The position numbers and the translations under genes were made by a program. From contig NW_014012331.1 of assembly GCF_000611645.1 (NCBI RefSeq), positions 1 to 15,244 of the forward strand: DNA of 15,244 nucleotides, written 5' to 3'. Every line of letters starts with the position of its first letter. Position 1 is the stretch's first letter. Below the pieces are notes generated by a model. The model ran no database searches, was not told the DNA's origin, and worked only from the letters and a program-made list of their open reading frames with translations. The stretch is from Monoraphidium neglectum (lineage: Eukaryota > Chlorophyta > Chlorophyceae > Sphaeropleales > Selenastraceae). Shown one piece after another: positions 1 through 8,883 of the stretch.

Positions 1-276
1 GGGCGGGAGGGGCCGGGCGGGCGGGCTCCCATTGAGGGCGGCGAGGGTGCCGGCCGCATCGCGGGGGCGCCTGTCAGCTGCCCAGCCTGCTGCTGCTGCG
101 GCGGCCGCGGAGCTCCATTTGCGGGTGCGCCGGCAGGCCTCGGCGGCAGCGGCGGCATGGCGCCGGGCGCATTCGAGGGCCGCGGAGGCATGGCCGTGGG
201 CGGCGCGCCAGGCCGCTGCGCACCAGGCGGCGCCGCCGCCACGCCCGCGCCGGGCGGCGCGGTCAGCGGCCGCAGC
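1..276 (-). CDS. Partial Ala/Arg-rich coding exon running off the left edge
   Basis: On the minus strand one frame is open from about position 270 to the window edge. It encodes an Ala/Arg-rich, Trp- and Cys-containing sequence with stretches such as ALECARRHAAAAAEACRRTR, similar in style to the coiled-coil exon at 1595-2063. The frame is closed upstream by TGA at about 274-276, so it must be entered by splicing. Possible acceptors are the AG just before 275 and the better-looking gtgcgcag ending at 216 (exon start 215). It is probably a downstream exon of the coiled-coil gene to its right, but I could not match the splice phase. The opposite strand is also open here and is Ala-rich, so the coding strand is not certain. 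Confidence 0.35.
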
Positions 277-967
277 TCAGGCCTCGGTGGTTGCGGCCTA
301 TTTGCCACCGGTGGCGAGGGCGTCTCCGCATTCGCAGCGACATACACCCTGTGGGTCCTTTGGGACCGCGGTGCCTGGATCCCCGAGCTCCGATGCCGAT
401 ACATTGGTCGTATACGCTGTGGCGACTAGAATTGGATTACCCACTCCTGCTGCCGCCGCTCCGGGACCTGCTTGTGTGGCGGTCGCAGCATGCACCGCGA
501 TTCCAGGTGCAGAAGAACTGCAAATCTATCACAAGCGAGAATGCGGCAGTGTGGGCACGCACATAACTGATTATCCTGGGAAGGGTATGGCAGTCACGCA
601 GTTAGTGCGCCGCTCGCGCTGCAGCACTGTCTTCAAGGATGCATGCATTCACCAGTTTGCAGCACCAGCAGCCACGTTGCTGGGCTGCCCACGTGCGCAG
701 AACAGTTGTGAACCCGCATTATTGGGCCGCATTGCCACGCGTAACCTGACACACGCATGGCAGTTGGATGGATGTGTCGTGCGGGTGAGTTGTCAACTGC
801 CTTGTGCGGTGTGGGGGAGCCTGCGTACGTGGTGACAATACCAAACATGACACAACGCACGCTCGACACCCCGTTTCATTTTTTAATTGGCCGCTGCCCT
901 GGGGCAGCGTGTGCAGGACACGTTGGTCTACGAGTGGGGGGCACGGACTGTTACCGCATCCAGACAC
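277..967. other. Stretch without a supportable gene
   Basis: GC content drops here relative to the flanks. The plus strand holds an ORF (32-835) that mixes Ala-rich sequence with low-complexity, non-conserved-looking sequence. The minus strand has only short ORFs. I see no recognisable domain or well-paired splice sites, and it is most simply intronic sequence of the minus-strand coiled-coil gene. Confidence 0.4.
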
Positions 968-1240
968 CTGCAGGCTCGACGGCTCAAGCATCCCAGGCCT
1001 CTGCAGAGCTGCAGCCAGATGATTCGAAGCTGCCCTCCTCCAGCAAAAGCTGCTGGGCGCCCTCAAACCCACAGCAGCCCCGCCGTACCTTGCATGCCGC
1101 GGCCGGCTGGCTCTGCCCGCCTGCGCCGGTACCCTGCTTGCAGCCACCCTATGAGCCGTCGCCTCCGCCGCCGCGAGTGCGACGTCGAGCGCAGGCAGGG
1201 AGGGTACAGCCAGCATCAGCGGCGATCTCCTCCAGACTGT
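968..1240 (-). CDS. Candidate further exon of the coiled-coil gene (uncertain)
   Basis: One minus-strand frame stays open from about 1240 to 968 and includes LPALDVALAAAEATAHRVAA, an Ala/Glu-rich helical stretch like that of the 1595-2063 exon. It ends at a good donor, CTGCAG|GTGTCT (GT at 967-966), in phase 0. A possible acceptor is the ggacag just upstream of the segment (phase 1). Neither end was matched in phase to a neighbouring exon with confidence. A second frame in the same interval is also open over parts of it, so this is a pointer rather than a model. Confidence 0.25.
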
Positions 1241-1594
1241 CCCTCTGACACGGCCCTCGCTGCTGCGGCAGCTTTGGGTTGTCCGCTAGAACAATCTCGC
1301 TGCAGCTGATTGGCCCCCACCCGCTGCCTTCGCGGCAGGCAGGCGTTACAGCCGCGACGTGTGCCGGCACGGCTGCACCGGGCGGCCGGGCGTGGTGGCT
1401 GCACGCCCGTGAGCCCAGCCGTACGCGTGTGCATGACTGCCCCTGGTGGGGGTGTGGCGGCAGCAGCACGCCCTGCAGGCGCATCTTCTGCTGCGTGCCC
1501 AGGCAGCAGATCGCTGACGCTGCAGCAGGCGGTGCGGCTTCATGCCAGGATGTGGGAGTTTGCCCGAGTGGCTCAGGCTGCGCAAACAGGCCAC

Positions 1595-2418
1595 CGGCCC
1601 CTAAAAATCCTGCCATAGCGCGTTGGCCCCTGCGCTGCCGCCGCAACCGCCGCAGCTGCGCTTCAAGCTTCTGGGCTGCCGCCGCGCTGTCCGCCGCGTC
1701 GCGCCGCGCTGCCGCCGCCTCGTCTCGCAGCAGCGCCGCCTTGCCCTCCCAGCCGCGCTGCGCCGCCTCTTCCCTTCTGCACGCATCTTCGCCTGCCGCC
1801 CTCTCGCCCTCCATGGCGCGCGCCCACCCCGCCTCTGCGATTGCAGCCCTCTCATGCAGCGCAGCGGCGCCGGCCTTGGCCGCTGCGAGCGCTGCCGCCC
1901 CCGCCGCTTCGCTGGCTGTGCGCTCCGCCTCAGCGCGCGCCTGCTCGGCGCACCTCCGCGTCACCTCCGCCTTGCAGGCTTCCGCGCGGCACGCCTGCTC
2001 CGCGGCCTCGCGGCGTGCGGCATCTGCAGCGGCGTGCGCTGCCTCAAGTTGGGCGGTGAGCGCCTGGAGGATAGAGAAGTTGATGCACGGTGGCGCCGGT
2101 GAGACAGGCAACAGAGCCCATGGCCTGTCAGGCTACGAACAACCCAAGCAGAACAGCTGGCTACGTGCAAACCAACCAGAGGGATTGTTGCCAACAATAA
2201 TCTACAGCAGAATATTTTGAACTAGGCTTGGGGTCAGGCATATATACCTACCTGCACGCGTGCCGCAGCCTCTCGCAGCTGCTCTTTCAGGCGGGTCTCA
2301 GCAGCCCGCGCTGCCTGACGCTGCTCCTCTAGGCACGCCTGCATTGCCCCGCGCTGCAGCACTGCCTGCCGAAGCTCCTGGCGCCAGCATTCCAGGGCTT
2401 GTACACTGTCCGTCTCAG

Positions 2419-2456
<38 letters not shown>

Positions 2457-2584
2457 GGTCTGGCTTTTGAATGTGCCGCGGTGGGCAGGGGTGCTGAGAG
2501 CTCACTCTGGTCCAACTGCCCTGCACGCGGCAGATCTTTGCCACACAGCAGCCTATGAATTCGCCCTGAATTCAAAGCCTCCAT
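1595..2584 (-). CDS. Coiled-coil protein with polyglutamine run (two clear exons, 3' end unresolved)
   Basis: No family was recognised. Exon 1 is 2584-2252, from ATG 2584, with an in-frame TGA further upstream. It encodes 111 residues: a short N-terminal region, a run of 12 Gln at residues 44-55, then a helical Glu/Gln/Arg/Ala stretch ending AAARVQ. The donor CAG|GTAGGT joins in phase 0 across a 188-bp intron (2251-2064) to acceptor ctctatcctccag|GCG at 2063. Exon 2 continues ALTAQLEAAHAAADAARREA and stays almost pure Ala/Glu/Arg coiled coil for about 150 residues, then becomes Arg-rich (RRLRRQRRGQ). The frame remains open well past 1595. A possible donor is GGGGCCG|GTGGCC (GT at 1594-1593), so the 3' limit is approximate. 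More exons probably follow toward position 1. The coiled-coil composition suggests a structural or scaffolding role; that is inference. The plus strand opposite exon 2 is an Ala/Ser-rich shadow ORF. Confidence 0.6.
2420..2456 (-). repeat. (CAG)12 trinucleotide run coding polyGln
   Basis: The plus strand shows twelve CTG units. In the minus-strand reading frame of the coiled-coil gene they are twelve consecutive CAG (Gln) codons. An uninterrupted perfect repeat is prone to length change between strains. Confidence 0.95.
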
Positions 2585-3871
2585 GGACGCCGAATTATGT
2601 GACACACGCAGCGGCACCGTCAGTCAACTGCACGCGTGCGCCTGCGCCTGCACGGCAGTGGCGCACTGCGTAATGCCCTCCGGCTGCTGAACGGAACGGA
2701 AAGGAGATGAATTAACTCAGAGTAACATTCAGATATACTTATTCTCGCAAGTTCGTTCGGAGGTCAAGTGCGTGATGACAATCAAATTCCGACGGCTCCT
2801 GCACGAACAAAATCTGGCCCCAGACTTCCGTTTTCCGTTCGAAGTCGATTGCATGTTAACTTGACATCATCTCAAAAATGTACACAATGTTGCTGCATTA
2901 CCGCAGGCATGTTCGTTCCCAGTCAAACCCATGGTCAACACAATGGTGGCTGCCTCAGGTTCTACTGCACCTGGCCCTTGCCCTGTACAGTGAGCAGTGG
3001 CTGCCACGATATGTCTTTATTTTGTCTTTTTCATGGCCTGGCTGCATGCTCCTGGTGCGTCGTGTGTCCTGTGTCCTGTGGCGGTGAAGGGGACGGCTGG
3101 GCATTTAAAGCGATGGGTTTTCCCCCGTCCCAGATGTGCAAGGAGAGGCCTGCCCAACCATACCAAATGTTGCCGAGCCTGGTGTTTGCAGCTGAATTGT
3201 CCGACTCGGCATCTGTTGAGCAGAGGCAAGGTGGATTGCAAACTTGAACAGGCCAGCAGGACAGCTGGGGGCGGCAGCGTTGTCCGCTACGCGAATAGTT
3301 AAGGTGCAAATGATTGGGTGTCGATGCTGCCGATGTCACCAGGTCCGCTGAGCCCAAAGCAAGCACTGCTCTGTAAGTACTGGAAATTAAATTGAAAAAT
3401 CCACAGCACAGTGGTCTGCGGTGCAGGTCAGGCGCACTTGCCAAGTTTTGCCCCCTGGCCCCGCTCCAATCCCCGTACGCCACAAGGTTTGCTTGTGGTC
3501 GGCCCTGTGTATGTACATTGTCAGCAGCATTGCAAATGAGCTGCCAGCTTCTGGGCCAATAGTTTGCCTAGTGGTGGCATTGAAATCCCTGAGGCCCTCA
3601 AGGAGTTGAGTGGAAGCGCTGACAGCACCGCAGGTCTGACATGGCCATAGCACAGGTCGGCAGCATTCTCACTCACACCACAGCACCTTGGGCCCAGGGG
3701 GACCACACCAGTTGCTCTGAGCGCGGCAGGCAGTGGAACGGGGTTGAGCTGCTCATCATGCGTCATGCCTGCCCTCGCTTGGACGACGACATAACCAAAG
3801 CACCGGTTTGACCACTCCCTGCTGCCACATCCCGCTACCTCCGAACACCTACACAAGAGTGACATCAGCGG
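2585..3871. other. Intergenic: promoter side of the coiled-coil gene and 3' flank of the NOL12-like gene
   Basis: This is about 1.3 kb of lower-GC sequence between two minus-strand genes. It should hold the 3' UTR of the gene ending at 3872 and the promoter and 5' UTR of the gene starting at 2584. I found no TGTAA on the minus strand here; an AATAAA on the minus strand (plus-strand tttatt near 3016-3021) is the only poly(A)-like hexamer seen. The longest ORF (plus, 2768-3247) has no recognisable domain. No repeats or RNA genes were seen. Confidence 0.5.
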
Positions 3872-4825
3872 TTACTTGCGCGACTTGCCGCCGAGCTTCT
3901 TCCTGCCCTTCCCCTTCCCCTTCTTCCCCTCAGCCTTGCTGACCCCGCCGCCGCCAGGCCGCCGCTTCCCGCTGCCGCCGCCGCTGGCTTTGCTCCGCCG
4001 CATATTCTTCCCGCGCTTGCCAAACTTGCCGCGCTCCTGCAGCCGCTGCCGCTCGCGGTCCTCCCGCTCCTGCTGCCCGTTGCTCTCGCCACCGCCCTGC
4101 TGGTCCTCACCGCCGCCCTCCTCGCCCTCCCCATCCTCGCCGCTGCCGCCGCCGCCGCTGCTGCTGGCAGGCTCGTCGTCACTAAGAGGGGCGGGGCGGG
4201 TGTGGCGCTGCGACCGTCACAACGCGCGAGGCTGGCGGCACAGCCTGCGCCACAGGCGCGAGCGTGACAATCCACACACCTCAATGCGACCCTGCAGGCC
4301 CTGAACATTAAGATGAACCTGTTTGCTATCACCCAGCATCACACCATCCTGCACACGGCCGCGGCCAACGCGCAGGAAGGCCCCACGACGCAACAGTGTT
4401 GGGCGCACCTGTCACCCCGCAGGTTGAGCACCGACACAGTTGTAGTGACGCCAGAGCCGCTATACACCCTGACCTGTGCCCGCTTGTCCTCCGACGGGTC
4501 CGCCGGCGCCCCGCGCTCGCCTGGCGATGCACAGCAAGGGGGCCGCAGCGCCCAGGCACAAACGCGCGTGAGGGGTCCAACAGCGTCACTGAGATTGGGA
4601 TGGGCGCCGACAAGCTCGAGGCGGCAGGTGGACGCAGGCCACCACTGTTTGTGGGTCAAACACAACAAGCAAGGGACGGAGCAGGACAAGGGACAGAGCA
4701 CGCCGCAGCTGAGCAGCTGCCGGGCCCACCCTCGTCGTCGCTCGATGACGACACCCCGTAGTCATCAGGTAGGTTGAGCTTTTTCTTCAGCTCCTTGAGG
4801 CGCTGCGTGTGTCATGTGTGTGTGC

Positions 4826-4859
<34 letters not shown>

Positions 4860-4933
4860 TGGCGTTTGTGTGTGGAGGTGATTGTGTATGCGCGTATGCT
4901 GGTGCGCACATGTGTGTGCGTGTTTGTGTGTCG

Positions 4934-5001
<68 letters not shown>

Positions 5002-5799
5002 ATGGTGGGGCATGATTTGTGAACCCAGCACATGTCATCTGCGGGATGCAGGGTGAGCTGCTGCATGGGGTGTGGGATTGGCAGCTTCCCCCGCTTGTCC
5101 CGTAGCTTCCTTGTGCCAGCGCAGACCCCAGGGGAGGCCCATGCGGCGCACCTCTGACCGCTCCTGCGCCCGCTCCTTTTTTGCCTTGATTTCTAGATGT
5201 CTGATGTGAGGGGGGGAGACAGCGACGAATACGCGTGGGCATGACACGCCGTCCGAGCAGGCAAGGCGCCAAGCGTCTCGAGCCCTGCCGCCACTTGAAG
5301 CGAACGCGCGTCAGCAGGGGCGCCGAAAAAAGGTCCCGCCGCCCGCAGCACAAGCTCACTCTTGTGCGTCTTTTTTCCGCTGCAGCTTCCGCTTCCTGAA
5401 GCCAGTAAGGTAATCCCTGGGGACGGGAGAAAGCGGCAGTGACAGACGTGAAGTAGCGGGAGCAGTGCCGGGAGAGCCCTGCGGTCGACAACAGCGCTGT
5501 CCTGCAGTCCTGTTATGGCTGGAAGAGAACAAGTGCTCGCCTGCACTGATACTTTGCAGTTGTCATGGCATGCGCAACGGGTGCCCGCGGCGTGTGCAGC
5601 TGCATACGTCAAAGTGCGTCGGCGGCCGCTGCGGCCCTCACTTGTGGCCTTTCGGGTCGAACACGACCTCCTCGCCCCGCTTCCTGGCCTTGGCCTTTGA
5701 GAAGTGATTTATACGTTCTTTCTCATGGCTAGGAATTGACTGATTGAAAGCGAGTGCATCGTGCTCGTAGATCGGCTTCGGCCGGAACTTGCTCTTCAT
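3872..5799 (-). CDS. NOL12/RRP17-family ribosome biogenesis protein, 6 exons, 252 aa
   Basis: The product belongs to the nucleolar NOL12 family (yeast Rrp17 is a 5'-3' exonuclease in pre-60S maturation; human NOL12 is 213 aa). Exons are 5799-5642, 5416-5360, 5200-5152, 4802-4730, 4520-4409 and 4181-3872 (TAA). All introns are GT-AG (225, 159, 349, 209 and 227 bp) with matching phases 2, 2, 0, 1, 2, giving exactly 253 codons. The diagnostic block is VVFDPKGHKDYLTGFRKRK (residues 45-63), followed by a Lys/Glu-rich helix (EIKAKKERAQERSERLKEL). A second family block, RVYSGSGVTTTVSVLNL, lies around residues 130-146. The tail is an acidic Ser/Gly/Glu segment (150-180) and a highly basic Lys/Arg C-terminus (KFGKRGKNMRRSK onward), suited to nucleolar targeting and RNA binding. 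ATG 5799 is the first in frame after an upstream TGA. The exon 3 donor (GAG|GTGCGC) is the least certain junction, chosen because phase 0 gives an uninterrupted helix. Confidence 0.88.
4809..5000 (-). repeat. (TG)n/(CA)n microsatellite in intron 3 of the NOL12-like gene
   Basis: A pure TG run of about 33 units fills 4935-5000 on the plus strand. It is preceded by an interrupted TG/CG/TTTG-rich tract from 4809 to 4934. In the transcript of the minus-strand gene this reads as CA repeats, and the interrupted part runs almost to the intron's 3' splice site at 4803. The His-Thr and Cys-Val ORFs across it are repeat artefacts. Confidence 0.95.
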
Positions 5800-6061
5800 C
5801 GTGTGCAATAGGCGACACCGAGTTGCGAAGTGTTTCGCAAGAACGTCAATTTGTCAATGACAAGTGTTGCGCAACCAGGTCCTTTTGGCGAGCACGCACA
5901 CCCGTCCCCCGGCGCCGCTCGAGTCTCAGAATGCGTTTGCCGCTGATGCCTTGCTGCGAGCCTACGTGTGCCACCTGCCAGCGCTACTTGGCAAACTGGG
6001 TGTCCATCAACTGCCACCATCATCTCTACGATCATGGACAATGTCCTCTCACGTGAGCTTC
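5800..6061 (-). promoter_or_regulatory. Compact gap holding the NOL12-like gene's 5' region
   Basis: Only about 260 bp separate the NOL12-like start codon from the poly(A) signal of the next minus-strand gene. The promoter and 5' UTR are therefore probably here or overlap the upstream gene's 3' UTR. I saw no TATA-like box in a convincing position. Confidence 0.35.
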
Positions 6062-6066
6062 TTACA
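6062..6066 (-). terminator. Probable polyadenylation signal TGTAA
   Basis: The minus strand reads TGTAA here, about 110 nt past the TGA of the DUF493 gene. TGTAA in the 3' UTR is the standard poly(A) signal of chlorophyte algae, so position and motif both fit the end of that transcript. Confidence 0.5.
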
Positions 6067-6176
6067 CTGCTGCGTCGCGAGGACACCCAGCGCCTGACCT
6101 GTGGGGGGCCGGGCGCCGCGAGCGCGCCGCCCCGCGCCCCATCCGCCCGCCGATAGCACAGGAGTGCCTCACGCCG

Positions 6177-7699
6177 TCAGAACTTCATCTTGACGCGTGT
6201 GTCCTTGCCCAGCTCCTCGTACACGCGCGTCACCAGCTCGGGCGCGCGCACGTTGACGGTGACGGACAGGCTCACGTACTTGCCCCCCAGCCGCTGCTTG
6301 CGCTTCACAGCGCCGTCGGCCAGGGGCAGGGGCGTCTCCGTCAGGCGCGCCACTGCGCAGCGAGGGCGTTTGAACGGCAAGATCTTCAACTTTTTGGGCA
6401 GAAGGGGAGGATTCATCACGTTTGTACACGTTCAGTTTGCAGCCTGCGCCGACGTCTGGTGGTTGGTCACTGCGCCGGCGCTCGCTCAGGACTAGCCATG
6501 ACATGCCAAACGGTCACGAGACTCCGTCCCCTCTCCTCACCATGCCGTCTGTCCTTTCATAATCCCCTTTGTTGATGAATCATGCTGAACACCAGTGAAA
6601 TCCCCACCCCCCCTGCTGCCGCACGCCCTCACCAGTGGCCACCATGTCGTCAACAAACTCTGCATGCTCCCCACTGCTGCAGCCGCCCGCGGACGCGCCC
6701 ACCACCTGCGCCGCAAACGATGTGTGCGTGTTGTCTCAAACATACCAAGAGCGGGCCCGCGACGCCGTGGCGTGTGCCACGCCAGGACGGCTGCTCCACG
6801 CCGGCGCCCCCGCACCCATTCTCCTTCTCCATCCAGCTGTATTCCAAAAACCCTTCTCCAAATTCGTCTGTGACACCCGCCCCCCACACACACCTGGAAG
6901 GTGTAGTCGGCGGGGAAAGTCACCAGGGACCCCAGCAGCACCCCCGGCGCCCTCTCCGTGTTCTCCTCCCAGGGCTTGGGGTCCAGGTCGCCCCTCAGCG
7001 CCGCCAGCTTCACGTCAAAGCGCGTGGCCCCCAGCCCGTTGACCACGCGGCCCGTCTTGCCGTCGATGAGGAGGCCGTCGTCCCCCAGCTGCAGGTCTGC
7101 GGAGTGCGGTTTCGAGGAGGGCGAGGCGGCGTCACGCTGCAGAGGAGATGACGCAGACGGTCCTTGCGTCACCTCGATATCGATATCATGCAGCAGAGCG
7201 CTGGGGTCGCCCATGATGCAGCTCATATGGTTTGCAAGCCCATGGAAGCAGGTGAGGAACAGCAGTGGAACGGGCTGAGCGGTGGAACAGGCGAGAGACG
7301 TGTCCCGGACGCAGCGGCCTGGCAGTGGCCCGAGGCGGTGTCACCTTTCAAGTGGTCGGGCAGCTCCCCGGCACTCAGGTGGTCGGGTGACTCCGGGTTG
7401 AGGTGCGTCAGCGGGACGTCCTTGTTGAAGCGCAGCTTGCTGGCGCTCACGCTGCCGTCGTCCAGGCTGCTGTCAGCAGCTGCCCTGCTGCCGTCGCCAC
7501 CGCCATTGTCACTGGCTGCTGCCGCAGCGCACCATGGTGTTCGCTGCTGATTGTGGGTTTGTTGCTGCTGCCGCCGCTGTTTGGTGAAAAGGCTGCGGGT
7601 GGTGGATGCAGCAGGGCGTGGCGCGCCACTGCAAGTGCTGCGCCCAGCATGAGCGGCGCGATGCCGCTGCATGCCGGGGCATGAAGCTGATCCTAGCAT
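6177..7699 (-). CDS. DUF493 (YbeD-like) domain protein, probably plastid-targeted, 4 exons
   Basis: Proposed exons are 7699-7345, 7162-6894, 6705-6633 and 6352-6177 (TGA), with introns of 182, 188 and 280 bp and phases 1, 0, 1, giving 290 residues. The C-terminal ~100 residues match the DUF493/YbeD family, a small ferredoxin-like fold of unproven function: GVLLGSLVTFPADYTFQ, then VVGA...EFVDDMVATVARL, then GGKYVSLSVTVNV and VYEELGKDTRVKMKF. An N-terminal region rich in Ser, Arg, Thr, Gln and Ala, with few acidic residues over about 65 residues (to ...TPWCAAAAASDNGG), looks like a chloroplast transit peptide. ATG 7699 is the first ATG of the frame. The last two junctions are strong (TTCCAG|GTGTGT to gcgcag|GTGGTG; ACTG|GTGAGG to ctgcgcag|TGGCG). 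The first acceptor (gacgcaag|GA at 7163) is weak but is the only one I found fitting the phase 1 donor AAAG|GTGACA. Alternatively a shorter product could begin at ATG 7226. The substrate and role are unknown. Confidence 0.8.
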
Positions 7700-8883
7700 T
7701 GCCAACAGTGTTGATCGTTTGGTGTGCTGCCAATGTGAGTTGCACGACGACTGCAATGACCGTGCTTCGAGTTCGTGGCTGCCAAACGAGCAGCGAGGTG
7801 GCACAGGCGGGCCACTGTCGGATTATAAGAGGGGCGGAGGCGGTGAGTTCAAAAGCACGAGTCTGATTGTCTCAGAATGTTCGAAGGGGCCTTGCATTGT
7901 TACGCACCCAGTGGGTCACGCGGTCAACATGGGCGCTTGTGCGTGTGTGCAGCCCAGACGTCCGCTCTCATAGGAGGCGCGACCCTTTGTTGCACGATTG
8001 TCAGTGAGTAGCGTACACCATACACATATGCCCGTACCTTCCCGTACTTGGTGCTAGCAAACCCTGCATGGCCAGCCTCAACGTGGATCCACCGTACAGT
8101 AGCTCCTGTCCAGCACACCACGAGGGCGCCCTCTTTCAGCGCTGCGCTCCCCGACCACCGGCAAATCCAAGGCGCCAGATTCACAGCTTTACTCAATCAA
8201 AAAAGGGTCTGATGTTCATCAAATCTGAACCGCATACAAGTGCTGTGCAGGCACGCATGTGAGCTGTCTGCATGCTGCAGGGATGGGTTCACATTCCGCT
8301 TTGCAGCGGCGCGTTACGAAGGTGGTATGCATATCACGAAGATCGATCAAATGTCTGGTTCAGCACCACTGTGCGCCGCACAATCATTGCCAACCCCGAA
8401 ATCAATCTTCGCCACTGAACCCCATAACAATTGAAGGTATGTCCATGTGGCGCGCAAGAGTGATGGCAGCCGCGAGGGGGCAGCAGGCACGGCGGAGGGT
8501 GCCGTCTCAAAGGCGTGCGTGCTCAAACCACTCGACAAAGCGGCACGTCCGCGCTCATTTGTCCATCCGTTCAGCATACGCATGAAGTGAATTCTGGGGT
8601 TGGGAGGGATTGAGGTTGATGAGCTGGCTGTGCACAGTGTTGCTGTGGTATAAAATAAAGATGAGGCTGCAAGATGGCGTCGTAAGGGACCAACAGTCGA
8701 CCAGCTCCTGGGCTCCATTTCCTTTATGCTTAGGCCTTGGGGCACGATTGCCTGCGGGGCGAAAACGGGTGACGAGGGAGGTATGGCGGCTTCAATTGGA
8801 CATGCTTGGATGCACAGAAGAGCGAAGAGGGAGCACGGGTGCGGCCGCTGCACGAGATGCAGGACCTGGTCAAGGGCAGGTGC
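7700..8883. other. Intergenic: 3' flank of the secreted-protein gene and 5' flank of the DUF493 gene
   Basis: This is about 1.2 kb of mixed-composition sequence between two minus-strand genes. It should contain the 3' UTR of the gene ending at 8884 and the promoter of the gene starting at 7699. No TGTAA was seen on the minus strand. The longest ORF (minus, 8347-8853) shows no domain, and no repeats or RNA genes were recognised. Confidence 0.5.

Noticed and set aside
32..835. Plus-strand ORF of 267 codons
   Set aside because: It is low-complexity Ala-rich at first and then featureless, and it may start outside any gene; the minus strand fits the neighbouring gene better.
1279..2220. Long plus-strand Ala/Ser-rich ORF (313 codons)
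   Set aside because: It lies opposite the coiled-coil exon. GC-rich GCN codons on one strand create Ala/Ser/Arg ORFs on the other, and the minus strand has matched splice sites.
2768..3247. Plus-strand ORF of 159 codons
   Set aside because: It has no domain, no splice partners and biased, non-protein-like composition in a lower-GC intergenic stretch.
3876..4304. Plus-strand Pro/Ser/Phe-rich ORF
   Set aside because: It is the antisense shadow of the Lys/Gly/Glu-rich last exon of the NOL12-like gene.
4787..5491. Minus- and plus-strand ORFs of His-Thr and Cys-Val repeats
   Set aside because: They are translations of the TG/CA microsatellite and lie in an intron.
8649..8654. TATAAA box on the plus strand
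   Set aside because: No plus-strand gene follows it; the nearby genes read the other way.
8347..8853. Minus-strand ORF of 168 codons
   Set aside because: It sits just past the stop of the secreted-protein gene, has no domain, and is best explained as 3' flank.
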